In this document: positions 1-6,638 of the stretch, piece by piece | Numbering within the stretch: the stretch's first letter is position 1 | How the letters are laid out: each line of letters begins with the position of its first letter | DNA from: Archaeoglobales archaeon | Lineage (GTDB): Archaea > Halobacteriota > Archaeoglobi > Archaeoglobales > Archaeoglobaceae | Assembly (NCBI GenBank): GCA_011605865.1 | Contig: JAAOZI010000018.1 | Location: forward strand, 1 to 34,208 | DNA length: 34,208 nucleotides | Direction of reading: 5' to 3' | Notes under the pieces: model-generated | Told to the model about the DNA's origin: nothing | Databases searched by the model: none | The model's input: only the letters and a program-made list of their open reading frames with translations | Translations under genes and position numbers: made by a program

Positions 1-128
1 ACAGCAGCAGGACCGATACCACTTTCACCAACACCAGCACCAATTCCTGCCAATCCGACTGCCAATCCGGCCCCTATTGCCGCACAACCCTTAATGAAAG
101 CTTCACTACTAATCAACGCCTCAGCCAT
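1..128 (-). CDS. atpK: A-type ATP synthase subunit K (proteolipid), 5' part only
   Basis: Only the N-terminal 42 codons lie in the window; the gene runs off the left edge. The visible protein starts MAEALISSEAFIKG and continues into a glycine/alanine-rich hydrophobic stretch with repeated GAGLAVG and GIGAGVGES motifs, as expected for the first membrane helix of the c/K rotor-ring proteolipid. The ATG lies 1 nt past the stop codon of atpI, and a strong Shine-Dalgarno (GGGGGTGA on the minus strand, around 134-141) sits inside the last codons of atpI, so the two are translationally linked. Role by family: rotor ring that carries ions across the membrane and drives the A1 head. The identity is supported by both the sequence and the H-I-K gene order. 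Confidence 0.9.
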   Translation of the reverse strand, partial: MAEALISSEAFIKGCAAIGAGLAVGLAGIGAGVGESGIGPAA

Positions 129-129
129 T

Positions 130-2220
130 CTATTCACCCCCTTCCTCTATAAATTTCTTAACCCGCCCAAAGGGCGTATATTCTCTCCCACCACCTTCAA
201 AAAACTTCGTAAAAAACTCAACGTAGTGCAAACGCAATGACTGCAAGCCTGGATCCAATATTCCCAGCAGGAAATTGACTCCATGTCCTATTAACATTAT
301 TACTATTGCAACCGGAAGAATCGCTATACCGGGCTCGAAGCCAATTTTTAGACCGATGTAGTTTATTACGAATGCTATGTAAACAGATGAAAGTCCAATT
401 GCCAGAAGTCGGGCATAGCTGATTATCTGACCTAACCATGTAAGAAGTTCAACCGCCATTATTGTACCAAATATTCCCATCTTTGGGATCTCTGCTTTTA
501 GGAATATAACAAGCCATATCAGAATCAGCGGTAGAGCTGCTAGATAGAAGTAATTCAGACCAGCTTCCCAGCCTGTTACTAAGCCTGGAATCGGTAATGG
601 AACTGCTCTTGCCTCTGTTACTGTGCTTCCGAAGACATATAGGTTTTCTGGCAGAATCTTTCCAAATCCAGTTGGCGGATAAGATGTGAAAATTCCAAGG
701 TTGTACGAGAATCCGAGAATCATGCAAACTAAGCCCAGAACTCCTAGGATCCAGCAACCTTTTTCATAGATGGCCTCCTTCAATCCATGCTCTACATAGA
801 CATTGTAGAATCCCATGGAGAAGCCCCAGAGCATCTTTATCATGCCAATCATCAAAACTATGAACAACAACGCTTTCACTCCGAACTCTTCAACTCTATC
901 GAAGAGCGGATGTCCGTGATTGAAGGTGTAGAGAGAAGCCAGAAAGTCGCCCAAAAAGTGAATCTCCTGTGGGTGCTCTATGCCGGGTATTACGAATGGG
1001 CCAAAGAATTCGCCATATATGAAGCCGAAGATTATCGATGTTATGCCGCTGATAATTCCTATGTTCAGAAGCTTTTGCCAGCCCTCGGTTTTGAATATTC
1101 TCTTCAAGTATAGTGCGGTAAGCAGAATAAGCAGGCCGTAACCAACATCTCCGAGCATTAGACCGAAGAACACCGGGAAGAATATGGCCATTATAAAGGT
1201 TGGATCTATTTCCTTGTATCTTGGTATTGCGTATGTTTTGGCCAGTATTTCGAAATTCCTAGTATATCCTGGATTGCTCAACTTCGTTGGAGGCATTTCA
1301 TGTTCCTCAAAGCTCAGTTGTTCAACCACAAATCCTCTACTGTCTAGTTCTTTCTTGAACTTCTCGAATTCCTTGGCGGGAACATAGCCAACGAGTACGA
1401 AGGTGTGTTTAGAAATTAGAGCTTTTATCGGGAGCTCCGCCTTTTCAACTTCTGAAGAAAGGTACTCCTCGATTGCTAAAAGTAGCTCCGATTCTTTTAC
1501 TTTTAGATCTTCGATTTCGGTTTCTAGCTGATCTTTCCTCTTAGATAGCTCCTCTTTTTTCTTTTCAAGTTCAGAAATTCTTGCATCGATTTCAACGTCG
1601 GGTACTGGAAGTTCTTTGAATCCGTAGCCCTGTAAAATCCTTAGGAATTCATCTCCATATTCTGCCCTTACAAATACTGCAGTAACGTAGACATCTTCGT
1701 ATTTCTTAAGTACAATCTCAAAATCACTTGTAACCTTTTTTAGCTCTTCGCTTGGATCGGCTTTTATTAAACCTACAAAGCACCTTATCGACTTATACCC
1801 TTTCAATAGTTTCGGGGATATTTCGAGCAATTTCAGTGGTTCGAGATTCGCCATTTCCGTCTCTATTGCCTTTAGAGTATCGTTTATTTTCTTTATTTCA
1901 TCCAATCTCAATCCAATTTGTTCTTGGTATTCAGAGAGCTTTTTACTGAGTTTTTCTTCAATTTCAGTTTTTTTGAATTTTCTCTTGACTGAAATCTTTG
2001 AAGGATCCAGTTTTAAATAGGAAATATAGCTTCTCAGCTGCAGTAGCGCTCTGGAAGCCTGTCCAGCTTTTTCAAACGGAGATCCGAGCTTAAAGTGTTC
2101 GTCCTCGCTAACAGTTTCGATGTGGAGCATGTTAAGCCTGTATAGAATTTCTGAGGCCATTTCCAGTTTTTCTTTGGCCCCTACAACCGCAACCTTAACC
2201 ATTTTTTCTGGCTTAAGCAT
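130..2220 (-). CDS. atpI: A-type ATP synthase subunit I (a-type membrane stator)
   Basis: The product of 696 aa has the family layout. A soluble N-terminal half contains two charged coiled-coil stretches (about residues 90-125 and 215-260). From about residue 345 the protein is a polytopic membrane domain of about eight helices, including the conserved GDVGYG turn after the first helices and a late helix with ISYARLLAIGLSS, which holds the buried arginine expected to face the rotor ring. Family role: the membrane half-channel for ion flow plus the peripheral-stalk anchor for AtpE/AtpH. It overlaps atpH by 8 nt upstream and is followed by atpK after 1 nt, so it is the middle gene of a tight operon. 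Length and architecture are normal and no damage is seen. Confidence 0.95.
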   Translation of the reverse strand: MLKPEKMVKVAVVGAKEKLEMASEILYRLNMLHIETVSEDEHFKLGSPFEKAGQASRALLQLRSYISYLKLDPSKISVKRKFKKTEIEEKLSKKLSEYQEQIGLRLDEIKKINDTLKAIETEMANLEPLKLLEISPKLLKGYKSIRCFVGLIKADPSEELKKVTSDFEIVLKKYEDVYVTAVFVRAEYGDEFLRILQGYGFKELPVPDVEIDARISELEKKKEELSKRKDQLETEIEDLKVKESELLLAIEEYLSSEVEKAELPIKALISKHTFVLVGYVPAKEFEKFKKELDSRGFVVEQLSFEEHEMPPTKLSNPGYTRNFEILAKTYAIPRYKEIDPTFIMAIFFPVFFGLMLGDVGYGLLILLTALYLKRIFKTEGWQKLLNIGIISGITSIIFGFIYGEFFGPFVIPGIEHPQEIHFLGDFLASLYTFNHGHPLFDRVEEFGVKALLFIVLMIGMIKMLWGFSMGFYNVYVEHGLKEAIYEKGCWILGVLGLVCMILGFSYNLGIFTSYPPTGFGKILPENLYVFGSTVTEARAVPLPIPGLVTGWEAGLNYFYLAALPLILIWLVIFLKAEIPKMGIFGTIMAVELLTWLGQIISYARLLAIGLSSVYIAFVINYIGLKIGFEPGIAILPVAIVIMLIGHGVNFLLGILDPGLQSLRLHYVEFFTKFFEGGGREYTPFGRVKKFIEEGGE

Positions 2221-2542
2221 GCCCCATCATCCCTAAGAATTCTTTATACAAAAATTCCACAGCTTTAACGATATTTGCTTTTCCCTTCGCTTCAAAATCA
2301 GCTATTTCTTTTGTTTTCTTGCTTCTTATTTCCTCCTTTTCTTTTTCGATCTGCGCTTTGATTTTTTCGAGGATTTCTTTTTTTATCTTTGCAGCTTCAG
2401 CTTCTGCATCGCTTAAAATCTTCTTTGCCTCAGTTTTTGCATTTGCTATGGCTTTCTTTTTGTTCTCTTCTGCGTTTTTAATCATCTCTTCAACTTTTGT
2501 CTCTGCCTCTTTAATCTGCTTGAGAATTTCTGCTCTCTCCAT
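2213..2542 (-). CDS. atpH: A-type ATP synthase subunit H (peripheral stalk coiled coil)
   Basis: The product is about 109 aa, almost entirely a charged heptad-like coiled coil (ERAEILKQIKEAETKVEEM..., rich in K/E/A), with a short hydrophobic C-terminus (VKAVEFLYKEFLGMM). This is the usual form of archaeal AhaH/AtpH, which pairs with AtpE to make the peripheral stalk. I chose the ATG at 2542 because GGTGG lies about 7 nt before it. A GTG three codons earlier (2551) is part of that same ribosome-binding stretch and is less likely. It is the first gene of the visible ATP synthase operon and overlaps atpI by 8 nt. The TATA box is at about 2586-2595. Confidence 0.88.
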   Translation of the reverse strand: MERAEILKQIKEAETKVEEMIKNAEENKKKAIANAKTEAKKILSDAEAEAAKIKKEILEKIKAQIEKEKEEIRSKKTKEIADFEAKGKANIVKAVEFLYKEFLGMMGHA

Positions 2543-2585
2543 GTAGACCACCTGAACAGATGAGTCAACTTTTTGGCAGTTTGAT

Positions 2586-2595
2586 AATATTTAAG
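2586..2595 (-). promoter_or_regulatory. TATA box of the atpH-I-K operon
   Basis: On the minus strand the sequence GCTTAAATATT lies about 48 nt before the atpH ATG. Transcription would start near 2564, giving a leader of about 20 nt that contains the GGTGG ribosome-binding site. The call rests on position and sequence only. Confidence 0.5.
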
Positions 2596-2665
2596 CTTTG
2601 TTGTTTTTTAGATTTTGATTAATAATTGTCAAAACCTTTTAATCTTTTCTTAAGCGAATCACAAT

Positions 2666-3211
2666 ATGACACATAAGTTTAATGCCGAAGATATCCACCT
2701 TTTGGATTCTCCGGAGAGAAGAAAGTTCTTTCCTCCTGAAAAAGTCCTCGGAATTCTGGATGGGGTAAAAATAAGAAAAGAGGTTGCCTTCGATGTCGGA
2801 GCTGGTACTGGTTACCTGACGATTCCCCTTTCTAGGATGTTTAAGAGGGTGTATGCGGTCGAAATAAACTATGAAATAGCGGAAATTCTTAGTAAAAGGC
2901 TAAAAGAAAATGGAGTTTCGAATGTTGGGATAATAATTTCCGAAAAACCGCCAGAAGTGGATTTTAAAATAGATCTTGTAGTTTTTTCAAACGTTCTTCA
3001 TGAGATGGAAAATCCCAAGGAATACCTTTGCTGGGCTAGAAATGCAAGCTACGTTTTAGTTGCAGAGTGGAAGAAAGAACCCTCAGAATTTGGGCCCCCT
3101 GTTGAAGATAGAATAGCCCTAGACGATTTATTATCTCTTTGCGACTTTGATGTTTTAAAAATTGTGGATCTGCCTTACCATTACGTGGTATTATTAAAAA
3201 CAAGAGCTTAA
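2666..3211 (+). CDS. class I SAM-dependent methyltransferase, small
   Basis: The product is 181 aa. Motif I is DVGAGTGY at residues 43-50, followed by the acidic strand-2 end VYAVEIN (Glu66), a third strand with VDFKIDLVVFSNVLHEM and an NPKEYL turn; together these define a class I Rossmann methyltransferase. The N-terminus (HLLDSPERRKFFPPEKVL) resembles archaeal UbiE/COQ5-like small methyltransferases. The substrate cannot be told. The start is probably leaderless: a TATA-like CTTTTAATC lies about 25 nt upstream and there is no Shine-Dalgarno. Its stop codon overlaps the stop of pfdB on the other strand by 4 nt, so the two genes converge tail to tail. Confidence 0.85.
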   Translation: MTHKFNAEDIHLLDSPERRKFFPPEKVLGILDGVKIRKEVAFDVGAGTGYLTIPLSRMFKRVYAVEINYEIAEILSKRLKENGVSNVGIIISEKPPEVDFKIDLVVFSNVLHEMENPKEYLCWARNASYVLVAEWKKEPSEFGPPVEDRIALDDLLSLCDFDVLKIVDLPYHYVVLLKTRA

Positions 3212-3558
3212 CCAGCCTGCTGCCCTATTAGGGTCTGGATTTTCTTTTGTAATTCAGCAAATCTCTCCCTTAGTCTCTCTTCTTGCCTTCCAAGCGTTTT
3301 AATTCTTATATCATAACTTTCTGCCTTTTCTGTCAGTTCTTTTACAATTTTATCTTTGCTCTCCTTTACAAGGATACTTCCCACGGTTTTGTATATCGGT
3401 GTATTCTCGTCCACCTTCTGAAGTTCCTCGAGGGCCTGTTTAGTTTCTTCAAGCATTGCCTCTATTTGAGCTCTTTGAGTTATTACGAGCTGAAGTTGCT
3501 GTTGCACCTGCTGGAGCTGTGCGATCAGGTTTTGAACCTGTGGAGGCAACTCACTCAT
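3208..3558 (-). CDS. pfdB: prefoldin beta subunit
   Basis: The product is 116 aa starting MSELPPQVQNLIAQLQQVQQ. Two long coiled-coil helices (about 8-45 and 70-112) flank a short hairpin region containing the family segment DENTPIYKTVGSILVK, typical of beta-type prefoldin. Prefoldin is a hexameric cytosolic holdase that hands unfolded proteins to the thermosome. The start at 3558 is favoured over the longer reading frame because AGGTG lies about 8 nt before it, and the ATG overlaps the pcc1 stop in an ATGA arrangement. Linkage of pcc1 and pfdB is also found in other archaea. Confidence 0.93.
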   Translation of the reverse strand: MSELPPQVQNLIAQLQQVQQQLQLVITQRAQIEAMLEETKQALEELQKVDENTPIYKTVGSILVKESKDKIVKELTEKAESYDIRIKTLGRQEERLRERFAELQKKIQTLIGQQAG

Positions 3559-3767
3559 ATCAACACCTCTATTTCCTGACACATTTTTATTAGTCTTAGC
3601 CACGAATTTAGAGCTGCCCTTAAATCCGATATTGAGTCAGCTTTTATTTCGAGTCTAACTTTATCCTCAGATTGATAAATCTTTGCGTCAGTTAAAGAGC
3701 TTCTTTCTTCGGGCTTTATAGCCATAAAAATTTCTCTGCTACACTTCAGCTCGATGAGAGCGTTCAA
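3555..3767 (-). CDS. pcc1: KEOPS complex subunit Pcc1
   Basis: The product is 70 aa, an alpha-beta protein with the Pcc1 pattern: a first strand ALIELKCS, a helix AIKPE, a strand KVRLEIKADSISDLRAALNSWLRLIKMCQEI. Pcc1 is the dimerisation subunit of KEOPS, which makes the t6A37 modification of tRNAs with Kae1. The best start is a TTG at 3767 (TTGAAC), which overlaps the sufB/D stop (TTGA); AGGGGGG lies a few nt upstream. The next ATG (codon 15) would cut away the first beta strand, so the rare TTG start is preferred. It overlaps pfdB by 4 nt. Confidence 0.8.
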   Translation of the reverse strand: MNALIELKCSREIFMAIKPEERSSLTDAKIYQSEDKVRLEIKADSISDLRAALNSWLRLIKMCQEIEVLI

Positions 3768-4855
3768 AGGGCCCCCCTTATGTCTTCAATTGCCTTGTCT
3801 ATCGCCCTTTTTAGAGCCTCAGGTAGGCCCTTTATCTCTATCTCCATGAAACCCCTTACAATTGCTGAGACAGCTTCATCTCTACTCATGCCTCTCGACA
3901 TCAGGTAGAAGATTTCCTCTTCTGCGATTTTTCCTATTGCTGCCTCGTGACTCAGTTCTAGGTTTGGTTTTTTTGCAATGAGTTCTGGAATTGCCGTTAT
4001 TTCACCTTTTTCCGATAAAATCAAGCCTTTGCACTCTAAATGGCCTTTTACTTCTTCAGCCTCTCCTATTATCTGTCCCCTTGCAAATATCCTCCCTCCC
4101 TTGCTTATTGTTCTCGAGATTATCTCTGCAGCCGCTCCTTTTTCTCTGAGGATAGCCCTTGAACCTAGGTCAACAGTTGAACCCTCTAGTGCAACTATTA
4201 CGCTGCTGAATATGGCCTTTGCATCTCTGTGAACGTAGGCAGTAGGATAGGCCTGCACAAGCTTTACGGGGTTCATTAGGATGTAATTGCTTATGAATGT
4301 TGCACCATCCTCGACGATAGCAGCACTTCTCGGTCTTACCTCTATGTTGTTATGCCAGCTGTGAATCATCGTAAAAGTGAGCTTTGCATTTTTTTTGACA
4401 AAGAATTCCGAAACGCCTATATGCATGCCTATTGCGGACGGATGCGAGGTGCAACCAGTTATTATGTTCAGTTCAGAACCTTCTTCGGCGATTATTATGT
4501 TGTGGACTTTCTGTTTCTTGACTCTGTGTAAATAAAGGCAAGCTTCGACAGGAATTTCTATCTTTGCATTAGGAAGAGCCCTTATAAAATAGCCGTTTAC
4601 GTCTTCTGAATCGGCTTCTCTCGTGAACTCATCCTGCTCTTTGTTTAATACCTTCCAGAAGTAATCCTTTACCCATTCATATTTTTTCATCGCATCCCTA
4701 ATGCTCATAACTTCCAAGCCTTCGAAGAAAGTTGCGAATGTTTTTACTTCTTGGTCTCTCTGCAGAAATGTTCCAGATCGTTTTGATGGATCTAGTTCGA
4801 TTCCCACCTCTTTTAGTTTTTCTCTATCGACTTCTAGATCATGTCCTTCAGACAT
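3764..4855 (-). CDS. SufB/SufD family Fe-S cluster assembly scaffold
   Basis: The product is about 363 aa. It has the beta-helix SufBD core: an N-terminal helical part (REKLKEVGIELD), then repeated short strands with GCTSHPSAIGMHIGVSEFFV, TFTMIHSWH, and the conserved tail LSHEAAIGKIAEEEIFYLMSRGMSRDEA. This is a single SufB/D-type protein next to sufC, the minimal archaeal SUF layout in which it acts as scaffold with the SufC ATPase. Whether to call it SufB or SufD cannot be settled by eye. The ATG at 4855 sits 9 nt after GAGGGGTG. A GTG at 4867 is inside that motif, so it is less likely. It overlaps sufC by about 22 nt and pcc1 by 4 nt. Confidence 0.88.
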   Translation of the reverse strand: MSEGHDLEVDREKLKEVGIELDPSKRSGTFLQRDQEVKTFATFFEGLEVMSIRDAMKKYEWVKDYFWKVLNKEQDEFTREADSEDVNGYFIRALPNAKIEIPVEACLYLHRVKKQKVHNIIIAEEGSELNIITGCTSHPSAIGMHIGVSEFFVKKNAKLTFTMIHSWHNNIEVRPRSAAIVEDGATFISNYILMNPVKLVQAYPTAYVHRDAKAIFSSVIVALEGSTVDLGSRAILREKGAAAEIISRTISKGGRIFARGQIIGEAEEVKGHLECKGLILSEKGEITAIPELIAKKPNLELSHEAAIGKIAEEEIFYLMSRGMSRDEAVSAIVRGFMEIEIKGLPEALKRAIDKAIEDIRGAL

Positions 4856-5574
4856 TTTGTCAAACACCCCTCATAACCGTTTTTCCTAATTTGATTAAGA
4901 ATATCCTTCGGATCGCCGACACACGCGACTTTCCCATTGTAGAGTATAACACCGTAATCTGCACTTACGTAGTCAAGGATGTGCCCCTGATGCGTTATTA
5001 TAATTCCGGATTTCTCTCTCTCCTCTTTATCTCTTTCAAGCAGCTCTCTTATCGCTTCACCGACTATCGCTATGTTTTCTAAGTCGACTCCACTGTCCGG
5101 CTCGTCAAGCAGGATGAAGTCTGGATTCATCAACATGAGCTGGAGAATTTCGCTTCTCTTCACTTCTCCACCGGAAAAACCCATATTTACAGATCTGCTC
5201 AAATGTTCGGTCATCTTGAGCTTTTTTGCAAACTCCTCGATCATGTTCTCTCTTCCGGAAAGCCTTGCACAGTATCTAAGCACATCGATCAGTTTTACTC
5301 CGCTTATTTTTGGAGGATGCTGAAAGGCCATTCCTATCCCTAGTTTAACTCTTTCATCAGGGGGCAAATTGGTGATATCTGTTTTCTTGAATATTATTCT
5401 TCCCCCAACTATCTTATATGCCGGATTTCCCATTATTGCATTAAGTAGTGTAGACTTTCCGCTTCCGTTCGGTCCAAAAAGTGCGAAAGTTTCGCCTTTT
5501 TTGATGTATAAGTTGACGTTTTTTAATATTCTTTTCCCATCAACTTCAACACTAAGATTGACTATTCGGAGCAT
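4834..5574 (-). CDS. sufC: Fe-S cluster assembly ATPase SufC
   Basis: This ABC-type ATPase of 246 aa has Walker A GPNGSGKST (34-42), a Q-loop in AFQHPPKISG, the ABC signature FSGGEVKR (133-140), Walker B FILLDEPDSGVD (153-164; the SufC-typical DSGVD) and the switch His in IIITHQGH. No membrane helices are present. SufC drives conformational change of the SufB/D scaffold during Fe-S cluster assembly. It is the promoter-proximal gene of sufC-sufB/D-pcc1-pfdB. There is no Shine-Dalgarno, and TTTTTAAAA lies about 20 nt before the ATG, so the transcript is probably leaderless or nearly so. Confidence 0.95.
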   Translation of the reverse strand: MLRIVNLSVEVDGKRILKNVNLYIKKGETFALFGPNGSGKSTLLNAIMGNPAYKIVGGRIIFKKTDITNLPPDERVKLGIGMAFQHPPKISGVKLIDVLRYCARLSGRENMIEEFAKKLKMTEHLSRSVNMGFSGGEVKRSEILQLMLMNPDFILLDEPDSGVDLENIAIVGEAIRELLERDKEEREKSGIIITHQGHILDYVSADYGVILYNGKVACVGDPKDILNQIRKNGYEGCLTKCLKDMI

Positions 5575-5669
5575 GTTCTAAATTTTTTTGAGTTTTAAAA
5601 ATTTTTAGGGAGTAGGGATCGTGGTTAAAAACTGCAAAGGTTAATTATTATTGGAATATTTGGAATTTT

Positions 5670-6013
5670 ATGGAAGTTGAAGTTGGAAAGTATTTGGAGA
5701 TATTCCAGAAGGTTGCAAATAGGAAAGGTTGGAAATTAAATCCAGATAGGGAACTTTTGAAAGACTTTGCTAAAGGGCTTATTGAAAATAAAAGAAAATA
5801 CGGTATTGCAATTTGTCCTTGTAGGCTTCCTACTGGGAAGAGAGAAATAGACAAGTTAATAATCTGCCCAGTGTTTATGCGGATGAAGACATAAAGGACT
5901 TCGGTCGTTGTTATTGCGGCCTTTATTGGAGGAGGGATGATAAAGACTACTCCGAAGTTGTTGTTCCGGATAGACATGCAAAATATTATAAAAATGGGTG
6001 CCCAGAGCTTTAG
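5670..6013 (+). pseudogene. ferredoxin-thioredoxin reductase catalytic-subunit-like protein, broken by a one-base deletion
   Basis: Frame 1 (from ATG 5670) encodes a helical N-terminus and the first motif CPCRLPTGKREIDKLIICP, then slips out of frame. From 5873 another frame continues VYADEDIKDFGRCYCGLYWRR to a TAG at 6011-6013. Adding a single T between 5870 and 5871 turns CCA-GTG-T into CCA-TGT-GTT and restores the second CPC motif in perfect register, giving about 114 aa with CPC...CPC...CYC. That is the [4Fe-4S]/disulfide signature of the FTR catalytic chain. Archaeal homologues pass electrons from ferredoxin to disulfides. The last codons and stop (PEL-stop) come from the left end of the adjacent insertion element. 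It could be a real mutation or a sequencing error. TATA-like TTAATTATTA lies at 5641-5650. Confidence 0.82.
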
Positions 6014-6125
6014 CTCTGGGATGAATGGGCAAGTTTAAATAGTTCTGTGTTGAAGAGGTCTTGGGGATGTTTCCTTGCAAAGGGAAGCCCAGATATGTGT
6101 TGTAGGCAAGGTATTCAGGCCGAAT

Positions 6126-6306
6126 AGATCAAAAGTCTTAGCTTTAAATAAAACGCTCAGCGAGTATTTCAAACTTGTAAAGTGGTACCTGAGTTGCAAT
6201 TCCAAATCGAAGAAATTTTTGCATGAAATGCTATGAAGATGCAAAAAGGCTGTTTAATCTGAACACAGCCTTAATCCAGACAGCAAGGGATAAGGCTGTC
6301 GAGATT
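6126..6306 (+). pseudogene. TnpB N-terminal remnant, frameshifted and truncated
   Basis: Reading from 6126 gives RSKVLALNKTLSEYFKLVKW, then YLSCNSKSKKFLHEML and a stop at 6234. A +1 shift from 6232 continues YEDAKRLFNLNTALIQTARD and KAVEI, ending in unrelated sequence near 6306. LNTALIQTARDKAVEI is a highly characteristic segment near the start of archaeal IS605-type TnpB. Everything downstream, including the RuvC catalytic core, is missing. It is a decayed coding relic, not a working nuclease. Confidence 0.75.
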
Positions 6307-6327
6307 CGAACGGATGCATAAACATAG

Positions 6328-6447
6328 CCCGCAGTTTAATATATCTGCGGGATGAGGAGCTTGGCTTTGAACCGGCAGATTGGGGGAAAGGTGTAAAGCC
6401 CTCTCTTAACGCCGGAAGCTCCTGACTTTAGTCGTGGAGCAGCTCAC
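6328..6447 (+). ncRNA. omega-RNA-like right end of the IS605 element
   Basis: Three nested structures are visible. A hairpin CCCGCAG/CTGCGGG pairs 6328-6334 with 6345-6351. A long-range stem GGAGCTT/AAGCTCC pairs 6356-6362 with 6416-6422, enclosing an inner stem CCGGC/GCCGG (6372-6376 with 6411-6415). The transposon-end hairpin 6418-6440 competes with the long-range stem. In intact elements this region just past tnpB is transcribed as the omega RNA, whose guide is the flanking DNA; here that would be the bases following about 6448. Expression is not shown by the sequence; only the conserved-looking fold is. Confidence 0.5.
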
Positions 6448-6450
6448 CCT

Positions 6451-6638
6451 TTTTTGGAGTAGCGAGAAAAACAACGAAGAAGATAGAAGGTCGGAATAGA
6501 GGTATCGAAATCAAAATAGATATCTGTACGTCTTTCAAACCGTTTTGAACTTTCAAACGGAATTAATTGCTGATATCTCTTCGAATTTTGTTCAAAGATC
6601 CGAAAATTTTAAATAATAGTTTTAAATTAGATTTTTTT
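6451..6638. other. non-coding stretch between the IS remnant and the disulfide reductase gene
   Basis: I see no gene here. A hairpin CCGTTT...AAACGG spans roughly 6540-6560. AT-rich TTTTAAATAATAGTTTTAAATT just before 6639 should hold the promoter of the next gene. Confidence 0.5.

Larger units (their letters stand above)
6000..6450 (+). mobile_element. internally deleted IS200/IS605-family element
   Basis: The left end is a perfect hairpin, CCCAGAGC-TTTA-GCTCTGGG (6001-6020), followed by ATGAATGGGC. The right end has an imperfect hairpin, GCTCC-T-GAC-TTTA-GTC-GT-GGAGC (6418-6440), followed by AGCTCAC. Subterminal hairpins in place of terminal inverted repeats, plus a TnpB scrap between them, are the marks of IS200/IS605 elements. 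No TnpA and only about 60 codons of TnpB remain in roughly 450 bp, so it cannot move by itself. It lies directly on the 3' end of the FTR-like gene. The exact outer boundaries are uncertain by several bases. This element accounts for most of the 5895-6640 gap between intact genes. Confidence 0.75.

Noticed and set aside
787-1113. Open frame of 108 codons on the plus strand inside atpI
   Set aside because: It is the antisense shadow of a strongly conserved membrane protein and has no recognisable motif or ribosome-binding site.
5648-6244. Several 69-109-codon minus-strand frames over the FTR-like gene and IS remnant
   Set aside because: They are shadows; the plus strand carries clear FTR and TnpB motifs.
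6300-6312. GATTCGAA as a tRNA T-loop
   Set aside because: No acceptor or anticodon stems fit around it; it is inside the transposon remnant.
6520-6560. Two close copies of CTTTCAAAC as a repeat array
   Set aside because: There are just two copies, about 25 nt apart, partly explained by a hairpin; too few for an array.
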